A stretch of 22,502 nt of DNA. Origin: Botryllus schlosseri. Its lineage: Eukaryota > Chordata > Ascidiacea > Stolidobranchia > Styelidae. The first letter of the stretch is position 1. The number at the start of each line of letters is the position of its first letter. The notes under the pieces are model-generated. The model saw only the letters and a program-made list of their open reading frames with translations. It had not been told where the DNA came from and did not search any database. Location of the stretch: assembly GCA_000444245.1 (NCBI GenBank), contig KE606073.1, positions 6,797-29,298 of the forward strand, in the 5' to 3' direction. Positions 10,106 through 20,025 of this stretch are shown piece by piece. The position numbers and the translations under genes were made by a program.

Positions 10106-10273
10106 CTCAATATCAAGCCCATTCAAGACGTCAGTAAAGATTCCATCATCTGCTTGGTCGAGATGACATTGAGCCAAGATCAGTTCCTTGCTTTGAAATA
10201 GCCGGAAAAGCTTTAAGTAGTCCGCGAGTTTTTTTTTCGTCAAAGATGCATCGAGGATAGCCACCGTCTTAAC
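10106..10273 (-). CDS. NLR gene, LRR exon 1 (168 nt)
   Basis: This exon of exactly 168 nt (56 codons) is flanked by tttgttcag|GT and GAG|GTATCT and is phase 0 at both ends. It encodes two leucine-rich repeat units, beginning VKTVAILDASLTKKKL and then ELILAQCHLDQ. Leucine-rich repeats in NLRs form the curved sensor and autoinhibitory region. Its sequence is more diverged from the other three LRR exons than they are from one another, but length and phase are identical. Reading past the donor meets a TAG after 7 nt (10097-10099), and a minus-strand AATAAA lies at 10049-10054, so an unspliced form could give a short C-terminus. A second possible acceptor (actatccag|CT) lies 19 nt upstream, but its phase does not fit. 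Confidence 0.78.
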
Positions 10274-11094
10274 CTGAACAAATGATACAGCTGGATAGTT
10301 CTTGAAATATGATAGTGAATACGAACCATGTCACCGCAATCAATTGTGAATCGAATATATTGATGAAGATGGAAGAAATTGATTTCTTCACGGAAACATA
10401 TTGTAGCGAACTTAGGATTAAAATTACATTACAGTGTTTTCAGAAACATCGTCCAACGTAAGAATTTTCAATTTCTCAAGTCTTGATGAAACTAAGAATA
10501 ACTCTCTAAGGCAGTAGTTCCCAATATTTGTCAGTTTGTGGCACACGAGCAGAATTATGCTCGCGGCACACTGCAATTATTCTTTTTACATTTTTATGCG
10601 ATGGATTTTCTTGTGTATACGGCCATGTACAACTGAATCGAGTTTCCATTGTTGACAAACATACCAGCCTCTCTCGTTAATTACAAGCATTATCTCTCAT
10701 TTACAGCCAATTTCAGTCAAAACATAAAAGTCATGTTCACATAGCCATGAAGATACAAATGCCAATATAATGTGGATTGCTTTGCGCCTATCACGGAATA
10801 GCATTTGAAAGCAAAGAGCCAAAAGTCACACATTCAATTATAACATAGTATTACCACTCAGCAATTATCCTACTCTATGGGCCAGGGGTTGGGATACTTT
10901 TTCGCCAAGTGAGCCATATTAGCACTTGTAATTCCCAATGAGCCATATAACAATGGTAATAAGTTTTGACGTCACAATTGAAGATCCATGAAGTTATTGT
11001 TCAATGTAATCAAAGTTCATTTCATGGGAGTCGTCCTTTGCGCTGTATTTTATGTATTAAAATAATACGACGTTATCATATCCGCACTAATCAA
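10274..11094. other. Intron with two hAT-type left ends
   Basis: At 10512, CAGTAGTTCCCAATATTTGT followed by GTGGCACACGAGC resembles the common CAGTGGTTCCCAAACTTTTT-type hAT end. At 10883, CAGGGGTTGGGATACTTTTT followed by AGTGAGCCAT is another. Right ends and target duplications were not found, so these are decayed or truncated. There is no gene. Confidence 0.45.
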
Positions 11095-11097
11095 GTA

Positions 11098-12047
11098 GGG
11101 GAGATGTGGTACCGATGGATCAAAAATTGCAAAATGATCTCTGACCCTCAAATCTTCAGCCGAGAATAGCAGATCTTTTGCTGTCTCAACACTTCGATAC
11201 AAGCTCTACCTATCGCGGACATTTACATGAATATCCGCCTTTTCAAAAAATATTTATGAATGTTTAAAATTTGTTGCTCGAACGTGTCATCGGTCCCCAC
11301 CCGGTGGGTCCAAAGGCACACGACCATGGGACCTATGAGACATACGCTCAAAAACTCAAATTTGTTAACTTGTTTTTTTGTGTGCTATAAGCTAAGCTAC
11401 AGCAAGCCAATGAAGAATGTTTCGTCGCGACCTTCAAATATAAAATAGATTATATCAACTCAAATGTGGGCCTAAAATCATTTTTTGATTTACGCATAAA
11501 CTTACAAAATTAATGCCACATGCATATTACCCGCAAATCGATATTTTTACTTTCAAATACCTCGTAATAGCGATAAAACACACAGGCAACGCCTATATAT
11601 GTGTAGGCGCGTTTCTGTTGTTAAGTGATTGGTTGGTCCATCTATTTTTCTTGATTTGGCCATGGTACCATAGGTCCCCCACCCCATAAATATTGTAATT
11701 AACTTGAAAATAGTCCACTCAAGGATGGTATTGATTCAAAAAATATGTGCCATTATATACCCTGATACAAGCCCTATACTTCACATCAAAAATTAAGGCG
11801 GGTTTGTTAGTCTGAAAGGTAATATAAAAAAATGCAAATGTCGATCCAAATTTACTTTACACCCCCTAAAACGTAAATCATTCGTTACAGACCCCATAAC
11901 TTACGCAGGTCGAATTTTTTTGCATGTGAGGAAAGATTCTGTCAGCATGTAATTGTAGACAAATTCACGGAGTGTAATCATGGAATTATCCTGGAGAATA
12001 TTTCAAGTATTTTCGGTCCCAGTGATCCATCGGTACCACATCTCCCC
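11098..12047. mobile_element. 950-bp TA-flanked element with long perfect TIRs
   Basis: The 28 bp at 11095-11122 and 12023-12050 are exact inverted copies (they begin GTAGGGGAGATGTGG). Taking the TA in each as the target duplication (11096-11097, 12048-12049) gives a 950-bp element starting GGGGAGATGTGG. TA targets are used by Tc/mariner and ISL2EU-type transposons; the family is not settled. No transposase frame is seen. Inner inverted words, such as CCATGGGACCTATG against CATGGTACCATAGGTCCC, strengthen the foldback character. The perfect ends suggest recent movement or conserved end recognition. Confidence 0.82.
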
Positions 12048-12179
12048 TACCACCATAGTATCATACAGTGTCGCGGACCCAACCAAATCGGTCGACTCAC
12101 TGAGATTGGGTTACGTCATTCTCTGCATTTAACCTTAAGACATTTATATTGGCTTGTTGAGACCGAAATTTGATAAACT

Positions 12180-12840
12180 TGGTGGTTGCCCGACATGAGC
12201 AATGAGCATGCGTCACAATGAAAAACTACAGATCCGCATGCGACATTTGACCATGCGTCACTTTGGCATGTGGTGTCACAAACCCAAAACTTACCCTTAC
12301 CCTAACCCCACCCTGACCCTCAAATCAACACTTATATATATCTTAAACCAAAATCCAACCATAACCTAACCCAATCATGAAGCTAAACCGGTGGTTTACG
12401 ACGTGGGCGATATCGCTTCCAGCGGGCGGTTTTGAGAAAAAAGGGGGTGATAGCGGGCGAAATGGTTAGAGCGTCCAATGAGAGACATTTAATTAAAACG
12501 GTAAAAAAATGTACGCGAAGATGGATTATTCTGCATCACCGAAAAGCCGACGCGGCAACCGGATTTGCGAGCACCTAACACCTCGGAAAATATTTTATTT
12601 CAGTAAATTACCCAGATATCAGAGTTAGGTGAATAAATTTCCGTAAATATGGGGGTGGGGGCGAAAATTTGTGTCGAGATTGATAAGGGGTCGATGAGTC
12701 GAAAAAAGAATGAAACGACTGATTTGAACCAAACCCGACCTCGACCCCAAATTTTACCCACATTCACAATTGTTGCATGCCCAATTGTCGCATGCTGAAG
12801 TGTGGCATGCTATCATGTCGCATCCTCAGCTCATCCGTTC
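12180..12840. repeat. Small inverted GCATGC / telomere-like module
   Basis: The left arm (about 12185-12275) contains GGTTGCCCGACATGAGCA and GCATGCG words. Then comes a CCCTTACCCTAACCCC-type stretch (12290-12385). The right arm (about 12772-12830) has TTGTCGCATGCTGAAGTGT in the opposite orientation. The layout repeats that of the large module at 13.4-15.4 kb. Between centre and right arm the sequence is unremarkable. The frame at 12770-12961 is not convincing as a gene. Confidence 0.6.
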
Positions 12841-13424
12841 ACCGACCCAAATTGGTATCAATCGAAGGCTACCGAGGTACTTTTTACGGAAATACATATT
12901 TTACTCTGTAAGTGACCAAGGACCCCCCCTCCTAAAATCGGCCATGAATTTTGCATTGTGATTGGATTTGATATTTTGACCCAACAATACAGTCTGCTAT
13001 AACGATGCTGCAGCTCAGTAGCAAGTGATCAGCGGCGTATTGCCCATTGCTTCAGCGACGATTGACCACTCTCACTCTCGCCACGGAACACTACTCACAT
13101 AATCCAGTATAAATGTGACCATATTACATTGTGCATGGACATGGATGTGAAAACGTTAATACAGGTTACCCGAGTTATTCCCAAACTTTTCCAGCTCGTG
13201 ACACATTTAACAAATTAATGAAACGCTCATAGCACAGGTACAATAAAAGAAAAGTGCTTTAAAGTTATTTACAACTATTATGGCGATGAATGTGCTTTTT
13301 CAAATAAATATTTTGGTGTAACGAGGTTGCATTGCTATGATAACGAGCGTAATTATCGCTCTACTGAAATCAACAGTAGAAGACCATTAGTCGTCAGCCA
13401 AATGCCAATCTATGAAACGGTTGC
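12841..13424. other. Spacer with one hAT-type end
   Basis: No gene is seen. TTCCCAAACTTTTCCAGCTCGTGACACA at about 13178-13205 resembles a hAT left end; no partner end was found. Confidence 0.45.
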
Positions 13425-13890
13425 CCGACACATGAGCATGCGACGCAATGAAAAACGACAGTTAAGCATGCGACGCTATAGCAGGAGGACACATTAGCAT
13501 GGTAACACATGAGCATAGGGACACATGAGCATGGGGTCACATGCGCATGATGACATATCAGCAGGGTGAAACATGAGCAAGGGGACACGTGGGCATGGAA
13601 ACAGATTAGCATGCGCACTTGAGCATGGTCACACATTAGCATTGAGACTAATCAACATGGTTACATATGGGCATGGTAGCACGTGAGCACGGGGGCACAT
13701 AACCATTGGGACATTTCAGCATGTTGACACTTGTACATGGTGATGAATGAGCATGGTTACATATTAGCATGATGACAAATGAGCATGAGGACACTTGCGC
13801 ATGCGACACTTGCGCATGCGACATTTGAGCATGCGACACTTGAGCATGCGACACTTGAGCATGCAACACTTGAGCATGCGACACTTGAGC
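13425..13890 (-). repeat. GCATGC minisatellite, left arm
   Basis: Units of about 15 bp with consensus GACACTTGAGCATGC are well conserved at 13790-13885 and increasingly degenerate toward 13425. The orientation is opposite to the right arm. Because 15 is divisible by three, the array yields long meaningless frames. Confidence 0.9.
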
Positions 13891-13972
13891 ATTTTTCATA
13901 TATTAGTGTGCAGTTAACTAGCATCAAAATCATGGATTTATACCCGTCCGTACATAATATATCTCCCATCAT

Positions 13973-14440
13973 CCGACCCTAATATCCCCGCTCCCAACTT
14001 TAATACCCATCACCCCAACCCTGATCTTGGGATACCTCAACCCTAACGCAAACCCTAACCCTAATCTTGGGATACCTTAACCCTAACCCTAACCCTAACC
14101 AACCCTAATATCCCCCCTCGCAACCCTAATACCCATCACCCCCACCCTAAACTTGGGATACCTTAACCCCAACCCTAATATCCATCACCCTCAAACCTGG
14201 TATTGGGATACCTTATCCCTAACGCAAACCCTAACCCTAATCTTGGGCTACCTTATCCCTAACGCAAACCCTAACCCTAATCTTGGGCTACCTTACCCTT
14301 AACCCTATAATCCTAACCCTAATATCCCCCTCCCAACCCTAATACCCATAATCCCCGACCCTAATCGTGGGATACCTTAACCCCAACCCTAATATCCATC
14401 ACCCCCAACCCTAATATTGGGATAACTTAACCACAGCATG
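13973..14440 (+). repeat. Degenerate telomere-like (CCCTAA) array
   Basis: AACCCTAACCCTAA runs are embedded in a higher-order unit containing ATCTTGGGATACCTTA, AATATCCATCACCC and AACGCAAACCCTAACCC. A roughly 46-bp unit is almost exactly duplicated around 14210-14300. The motif is the C-rich strand of the TTAGGG telomere repeat, but the interruptions and interior position make it an interstitial satellite and not a chromosome end. Confidence 0.85.
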
Positions 14441-14694
14441 GACCCTAACCCACTTCGAACCCGAATGTTCCCCCTACCCACCCACGGCACGTAAAACTTC
14501 CCTATCAAAAGAGACCCGCAAAATAAAATAATAAGTCCCGTGTCGAAATGCGAATTTGGAATCGCTTTCGTCTCACAAAAGGACATATTCTTTTAGTTCG
14601 TCTGATACGTGTAAACGTGATTCCGAAAGATGTGGAGCAATGACAACCTTTATCGCTTTACCGCGATTTTTGAAGCTTTTCATACAAATCCATA

Positions 14695-15385
14695 TGGTCA
14701 CATGCTCAAGTGTCGCATGCTTAAATGTCGCATACTCAAGTCTAACATGCTCAAGAGTCACATGCTCAAATGTCGCATGCTCAAGTGTCGCATGCTCAAA
14801 TGTCACATGCTCAAGTGTCGCATGCTCAAATGTCGCATGCTCAAGTGACGCATGCTCACGTGTCGCATGCTCAAGTGTCGCATGCGCAAGTGTCGCATGC
14901 TCAAGTGCCGCATGCTCAAGTGTCGCATGCTCAAGTGTCTGCATATCCACGTGTCGCATGCTCAATTGTCTGCATGTAGAAAGGGTCGCATGCTCAAGTG
15001 TTGCATGCGTACGTGACCCCATGCTCATGTGCACATTTACTCTTGTGTCCCCAGCATGCCCATGTGTCCATATGCGCATGTGTGCCCATGCTCTTGTGTA
15101 CCCATGCTCATGTGTCGCCAAGGCTCATGTATCGCATGCTCATGTGTCACCATGCTCAAGTGGCACTTACTAAATTGTCACCATGTTGATGTGTCCCTAT
15201 GCTCACGTGTATCCATGCTCGTGTGTCCCTATACTCATGTGTCCCCATGCTAATATGTCCTCATGTTAATATGTCTCTGTGCTCATGTGTCTACATGCCC
15301 ACTAGTCGCCATGACCAATAGTCGCTATGCTCAAGTGTCGCATGCTCAAGTGTCGCTTGCTATTGTGTCACATGCTAATATGTCC
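14695..15385 (+). repeat. GCATGC minisatellite, right arm
   Basis: Near-regular 15-bp units (consensus TCAAGTGTCGCATGC) run from 14700 to about 15000, then degrade outward into CATGCTCATGTGTCCC-type units up to 15385. This arm is the inverted counterpart of the left arm, with the most regular units nearest the telomere-like core in both. The repetitive frames on both strands (205 and 182 codons) are translations of the satellite and not genes. Confidence 0.92.
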
Positions 15386-15628
15386 ACGGACCCTATGAAA
15401 CACGGGGTGCCATGTGAAAGCAAATGCAGACATGGCAGAGAAATTATTATTAAAGAATATATACGAGGAAGCACTGAAATTTTACGAATAGCGTAGTAAT
15501 GATAATCAGTTATCCTTAGCGATAGTCAATGTAATTGGATTTTGCTCGATGCGGTGATCGGGTTTATCAGTAGCGCACTCGGGACGCGTTGGAGCATGTT
15601 CGACTTGCGTGCGATATTTTGTTATTAC

Positions 15629-15945
15629 CTTGAATATCTTGACATACGACATAATTTGTATAAAGTGTTCAATCACGAAAGGCTCCAAGTTTAGTTGATG
15701 ACAGTTCACTTCATGAAGCGGGGATAACCTTTTTACCATCGTCGCTAGCAGAATTTGACAGTTCAACGTCACGAGTCTAGTGAGTACGATACTATGAACG
15801 TTCTGCTTGATTTTTTGAATCGTTTCATATCCGCAAACTCTCAAGATACTGATGGTCTCAATATCTCGAATGATGCCCTTTTCCATCATGCCATGAAGAG
15901 ATTCCATTATTATCCCCCGGCACTCCTGGATAGTTGTTTTTCTAT
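15629..15945 (-). CDS. NLR gene, helical linker and LRR-entry exon
   Basis: This 317-nt minus-strand exon is open throughout. Its acceptor is probably ttatcttcaacag|AT, which enters in phase 1 and so matches the previous exon; an alternative acceptor 20 nt further in (ctatccag|GAG, exon start 15925) would be phase 0. The donor is TTCAAG|GTAATA, phase 0, matching the LRR exons. The protein has a helical first half (about 50 residues containing ESLHGMMEKGIIRDIETI) followed by a leucine-rich part: LTRLVTLNCQIL, then CHQLNLEPFVIEHFIQIM, with spacing like ribonuclease-inhibitor-type repeats. The last residues VKIFK join smoothly to VKTVAILDASL of the next exon. It is assigned to the same gene by strand, phase and order; the repeat identity is an inference from weak motifs. 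Its introns carry a LINE, hAT elements and a minisatellite. Confidence 0.68.
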
Positions 15946-16889
15946 CTGTTGAAGATAATTCATGAAGAAATAAGTGTGAATGTTTTACAATAGTTAAGTA
16001 GCATATTGAGTTCATGAAGCTGCACTTTCAAGCGCGAATTCAACGTCGCCAGCTAGAATCGAAATGGAAATTTAACGCGATAAATGTACGAGAATTTCAA
16101 TTTTAATTTTTTATAAACGAACCTTCTGGATGGTGACGTTTCCTACGCAGACTGTTCACGCTTTCTCTCGATTCCTATGTTTTGGTGTCAATCAACTGCA
16201 TCCGTTAAAGGGCCGTTGGGGGTTTTACTCGCGATTTTCTGCTTCTCTCGAAATGTGGTGTTACCTGTAGACCTTGCAGTGCGGTGTCTACTATCATGAT
16301 TAAAGCCTTCGATGGAACCTTTTCAACCCAAACGCTAGGATGCATTGATGATTTGCTCGGAGGATAAATTGAATTTGGAACTTAACTACATTCCAAAATA
16401 TTTACTAACAATAAGTAACCAGAGTATTTCATCAAAGGGGCAACAGATAAAAAGTTACGTAATTCGAATGACTGCAAGTTAAAAGAAACTTCCGAGGAAG
16501 TTGGTCGCGTAAGTCATGATAAACAGCCTATAGCATCCGTCTACCTTGGATCGTCTCAGTTTCTTATTGATTTGTGAAACAACTGACCTCAGCTATGCAC
16601 CGTCGGAATGCAACAGTGAAAACCAATGTTATTCTTGCTATACCACCAATGCTTCCTGAGACCCGAAAAGACGTGTTCCATGCTTCACAATAAAGAAACG
16701 TAATTTATGAAGTCCAGTGCCACTGCTATTGTCGGTACGTGGGCAGAACTATACTCAACGGTTACAGGCCCATTTAAATACCATACTCCAACATCCATAA
16801 AATTATATATCTTGAAGTCATTCTCGTCTGTCTTTCGTCTAGTACGGATGTCTATCGAGCGCTCGTAATGATTTTGTTGATGTCGTTGG
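15946..16889. other. NLR intron, no gene seen
   Basis: This is intron upstream of the LRR-entry exon on the minus strand. It is ordinary AT-rich sequence without recognisable repeats. A 101-codon minus frame (16685-16990) is partly antisense to the LINE fragment and resembles nothing known to me. Confidence 0.45.
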
Positions 16890-17000
16890 AGGTTCTTGGC
16901 ATATGGCGAAGTTTCACTTGTAGCTATACCGATCTTGAAGAAAGACAAGAATCCTACTATTCTGACGTCGTACCGCTCTATCTCTCTCAACAGTCATGGG

Positions 17001-18355
17001 CAGGCCGTGTTATTTTTGGCATATGCCAAAACTGCCAAAAATAACTTATTTTTGGCATTTTTCGATTTTTATTTTTGGCAGTTTTGGCATCGTCCTCTAA
17101 ATAGATAGTTTCAGCCTTGAATTAGTCACAAAAATGCTTTATTTATGCTAGTTTGTCAAAAGACACCACAAAATGTGCAGCATCCACGTATAATCAGTGC
17201 CAACAAACAATAAGAAGAAGAAAAAACCTAACGATTTCATAGGTTAATAATGTCAAACGAAACCACAAAATGTGCAGTATCCATCATAATCGGTGCCAAT
17301 AAGCAAAAAAAAGAAAAGCCTAACAAACACGCTCAACAGCTGATTGTTACAGCTGTTGAATAGACTTGAATCGTTTGCACTGTAACAGTTCTTCCAAACT
17401 CAGGTCCGCTAAGTTTATCCTAAATTCATTTCTCGCCCAGCGAATCTGGGAAATATCGGCTTCAACAGTAGCCGTTAAGTGAAAGAATGTTGCCAGTCAT
17501 CCAAAAAAGGTTTTCAGAGCTTCAAAATCTTTGAAGGGCCGAACCGGCTTCCATGCATCAGGAAAAGAGATCACTTCGCCAGTTCCATCGATCTCATCGC
17601 GGAAAGAATTTTCTTCACGATCCTTTTCCAGGAGTTTCCTGTGTTGTCTCTCAACACATTCTATTTAGTAGCCCGACTATCATTTCTCCTTCAGTCTACC
17701 AATATATTTTCGGAGGACTTTTGTCACTTCAGGTGGCTTTAATATTACCAACTCTCATGGAAGAGTCCTGGGAAGGTTAGCTATTGTTTAAGAACATTGA
17801 CGCAACAAGACTGTCTGGCAAAACGAGACTATGCGGCTCAGAAATAGCCAGACAGTTTGGTGCGTCACAATGTTCAACTCGATCACAATGCAAAAATCGT
17901 AGTGGATTTTGGGGCTCCAGTTCCATGAGCAGAATATAATTTATATTGTAATAATCAGTACTGCGGCAGCTTCTCATTGATACCCGTTTTATCAAATTTA
18001 GCGCTCGACAAGCCGGTCAAAAATGGTTGTAAAATTGCCTTTAGACAAATGGAAAATATGACGTAAACCAAATGCAGTAAGCCGTTGAATCTCGCTGTGC
18101 CCACACCATTTAGGACACCATGCTTTCACCCCTAATGGGTGGACTGGACCAAGATTAAGAAACCTGCCTTTCACAAATGCTCTTCTCGCTTGTAACGCGG
18201 TCCTGTTAACACAATACCATGAATGAGATACACTATTTGGCAGGTCGTGTTATTTTTGGCATATGCCAAAAATTGCTTATTTTTGGCATTTTCAAATTTT
18301 TATTTTTGGCAGTTTTGGCATCTGGCTCCTGAAATGCCAAAAATAACACGGCCTG
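17001..18355 (-). mobile_element. 1355-bp hAT element with transposase remnant
   Basis: The left end CAGGCCGTGTTATTTTTGGC and the right end GCCAAAAATAACACGGCCTG are exact inverted repeats, flanked by perfect GTCATGGG duplications (16993-17000 and 18356-18363). A GCCAAAA/TTTTGGC-rich subterminal region recurs at both sides. At 18241-18355 a 115-bp stretch begins with a near copy of the left end (CAGGTCGTGTTATTTTTGGC) and finishes with the real right end, like a miniature element. The interior encodes the tail of a hAT transposase on the minus strand. Confidence 0.93.
17347..17640 (-). pseudogene. hAT transposase C-terminus (hATC dimerisation region)
   Basis: On the minus strand the frame reads FRDEIDGTGEVISFPDAWKP, then after one in-frame stop FFHLTATVEADISQIRWARN and FRINLADLSLEELLQCKRF, ending at TAA (17347-17349). 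The TVEADxSxIxWxxNExRxxLxDLSLEGxLxCKxF pattern is the C-terminal dimerisation segment of hAT transposases. The catalytic D-D-E regions are not found, so the element lost most of its transposase before or after insertion and could move only with help from a full copy. Confidence 0.82.
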
Positions 18356-18408
18356 GTCATGGGTGTATGATTATGGAGTTTATGGTGAGTCAAGAATTTC
18401 ACTGAACG

Positions 18409-18808
18409 ACTAGGACCAAGTAATACGACTCGGGATTTGGACGGCCAAGTCTGGCATTTCATTGCTATATCGAATAATATTAGAGTTACTCACTATTGGT
18501 ATTTTGTCTATTAGTACTTGTACTTGAAAATATGACCAGAAACTGGTGTAGTGGGGAAAATTAGTATCTTATGAATGCGGAGCATTCGATATCACCAAGA
18601 ACCGTTTCAAAAAGTGGGAAGACTTTAACTCGAATAACAGTAAACACAATGTCTTGGACTCGGATTAGAGTCATGTCAATGTGACTCGGACTCGACCCGC
18701 CGCTCGCCGACTTGTGCTCGGACTTAACTCGTTGGTGAATTGAAAATGACTCGGCGTGCATTGAGAATGACTTGTGACTCGAAACCTTTGGACTTGGTTA
18801 CAACCCTG
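18409..18808. mobile_element. ACTCG-rich element, copy 2
   Basis: About 400 bp are inserted in the LINE RT between the coding for SQEFH and WYVTSNN. The right end GGACTTGGTTACAACCCTG is the complement of a CAGGGTTGTAACC start, which is hAT-like. The left end (GGACCAAGTAATACGACTCGG) is a decayed inverted counterpart. The flanking CTGAACG and CTGGTACG may be an eroded target duplication. The body matches 8855-9283. No protein is encoded. Confidence 0.7.
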
Positions 18809-19100
18809 CTGGTACGTAACATCAAATAACCTACTGAATAAGTCTGAACCGGGTTTCGTTAATGGACGCAGCACTCTTAACCATACTATGACTTCACGAT
18901 GCAACATATAATGTTATTCACAACCAGGTAACTGCAGTTTCAGTCTTGACATTAAAAGTGAATATGACATGGTGTGTCGCAACCGTCTTCTATAGCTACA
19001 TAAACTGAATTACTTCGGTATACAAGGGCAAACTCTGTCCTGGATCGCTGGCTTCCTTTCGAATAGATCATTTCAAGTCACGGTGTTGTCAAGAAGGGTA

Positions 19101-20025
19101 GGCCTACTCATGTAAAAGTAGCAACGCAGAATTCTACTATATATGGTACGAGTAGACGTAGTGCTTTTTGAAGCAGTCCAAAACTACTTTAAGTATAAGT
19201 AGATATTCCGTCTTTTAAAACTACTCAGATATGTAGGCTTCGTAGTTTCGAAAAGCAGTCATAAACACGCCTTCATTGAGCGCCAAAATCTGGAGCTTGG
19301 CATATGTGGATGGTGCAGAGAGATGGCTTTGTGCTGCTATATTCCTTGCAGGACATACATATTTTCAACAGCATAAGGATTCGACATTTTCGGGTCATTT
19401 CTGTAAATCTTATTATTTTTATTCTTATATTACACTTTAGAGAGGCGAGAGGTATATATACTCAATAATCCATATTAACATCAACAAATCTAGTGATACT
19501 AAAATGCGCGTAAATTATATATTCCAATCAATAAACGATCTGATACTTTCTTTATGTTTTCATTACGAATTCTCACACAAAACTGTAATAAATCCACGTT
19601 AGTTATCATATTACACGGTGGACAATAGTTCTAATGTTGATAACATCATTTCAGAAGCGACCCGCATATGATTTACGTACATCACGCACTTCATGAGTAT
19701 TCGCTCAACAGTTTCATCAACATATAAGAGACACAGTTTGGCGCAACATATATGCCGCAGTAGATGAGACTCCTTGAACACGAATGTTGTGCAATTTAGT
19801 TATACAAACATCATTCAGCGCCGTCTGCTGCATCATTCCCTCCTGCCATATAGGCTACTCATATATACTCCTCCTATATACATGATGACGAAACTAGCCT
19901 CTGTCATTCGATGGAATCTCTCGCACAATTTTAAATACATTTGTTGGGCATAGTATTAGCCGCTTATGAGGATGACATGATCATGATTCTTATTCCTAGC
20001 ACGATAGCAAATACGAAATTCTTAC
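19101..20025. other. NLR intron, no gene seen
   Basis: AT-rich intron between the LINE remnant and the QEFF exon. GTAGT/ACTAC-rich DNA at 19100-19260 resembles the AAGTAC-rich element end near 20251 but lacks definable termini. Confidence 0.45.

Larger units (their letters stand above)
16890..19100 (+). mobile_element. LINE reverse transcriptase split by two insertions
   Basis: Three plus-strand segments form one ordered RT remnant. At 16911-17000: VAIPILKKDKNP and SYRSISLNS, the usual PIPKxGKDPxxxSSYRPISL block. At 18364-18409: MEFMVSQEF. At 18809-19100: WYVTSNNLLNKSEPGFVNGRSTLNH, then LDIKSEYDMVCRNRLL and YFGIQGQTLSWIAGFLSNRS. The order and content match the RT fingers and palm of I/Jockey-type non-LTR retrotransposons. 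The gaps are filled by a hAT element (17001-18355) and an ACTCG-rich element (about 18409-18808). Besides the insertions, stops in the third segment show the coding is dead. Confidence 0.82.

Noticed and set aside
10097-10273. LRR exon 1 as the true last exon ending in TAG with AATAAA nearby
   Set aside because: Ending at the GAG|GTATCT donor gives exactly 168 nt and phase 0, identical to the three further LRR exons. The stop is kept only as a possible isoform.
13973-14440. A chromosome end or recent telomere fusion
   Set aside because: Repeats are degenerate, have a longer higher-order unit, run in one direction only and sit inside an intron-sized interval with sequence continuing on both sides.
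14556-15173. Long frames of 205 and 182 codons on opposite strands, rich in CSSVA or HATLE
   Set aside because: They are translations of the 15-bp minisatellite, which stays open in all frames because its period is a multiple of three.
16685-16990. 101-codon minus-strand frame
   Set aside because: Part of it is antisense to clear LINE reverse-transcriptase coding; no domain is recognised.
10054-19857. Shared TCCTGCCATAnAGGCTA word at 10054-10070 and 19841-19857
   Set aside because: It is short, lies at different distances from the neighbouring exons, and the flanks do not align, so chance or a small unrelated repeat is as likely.
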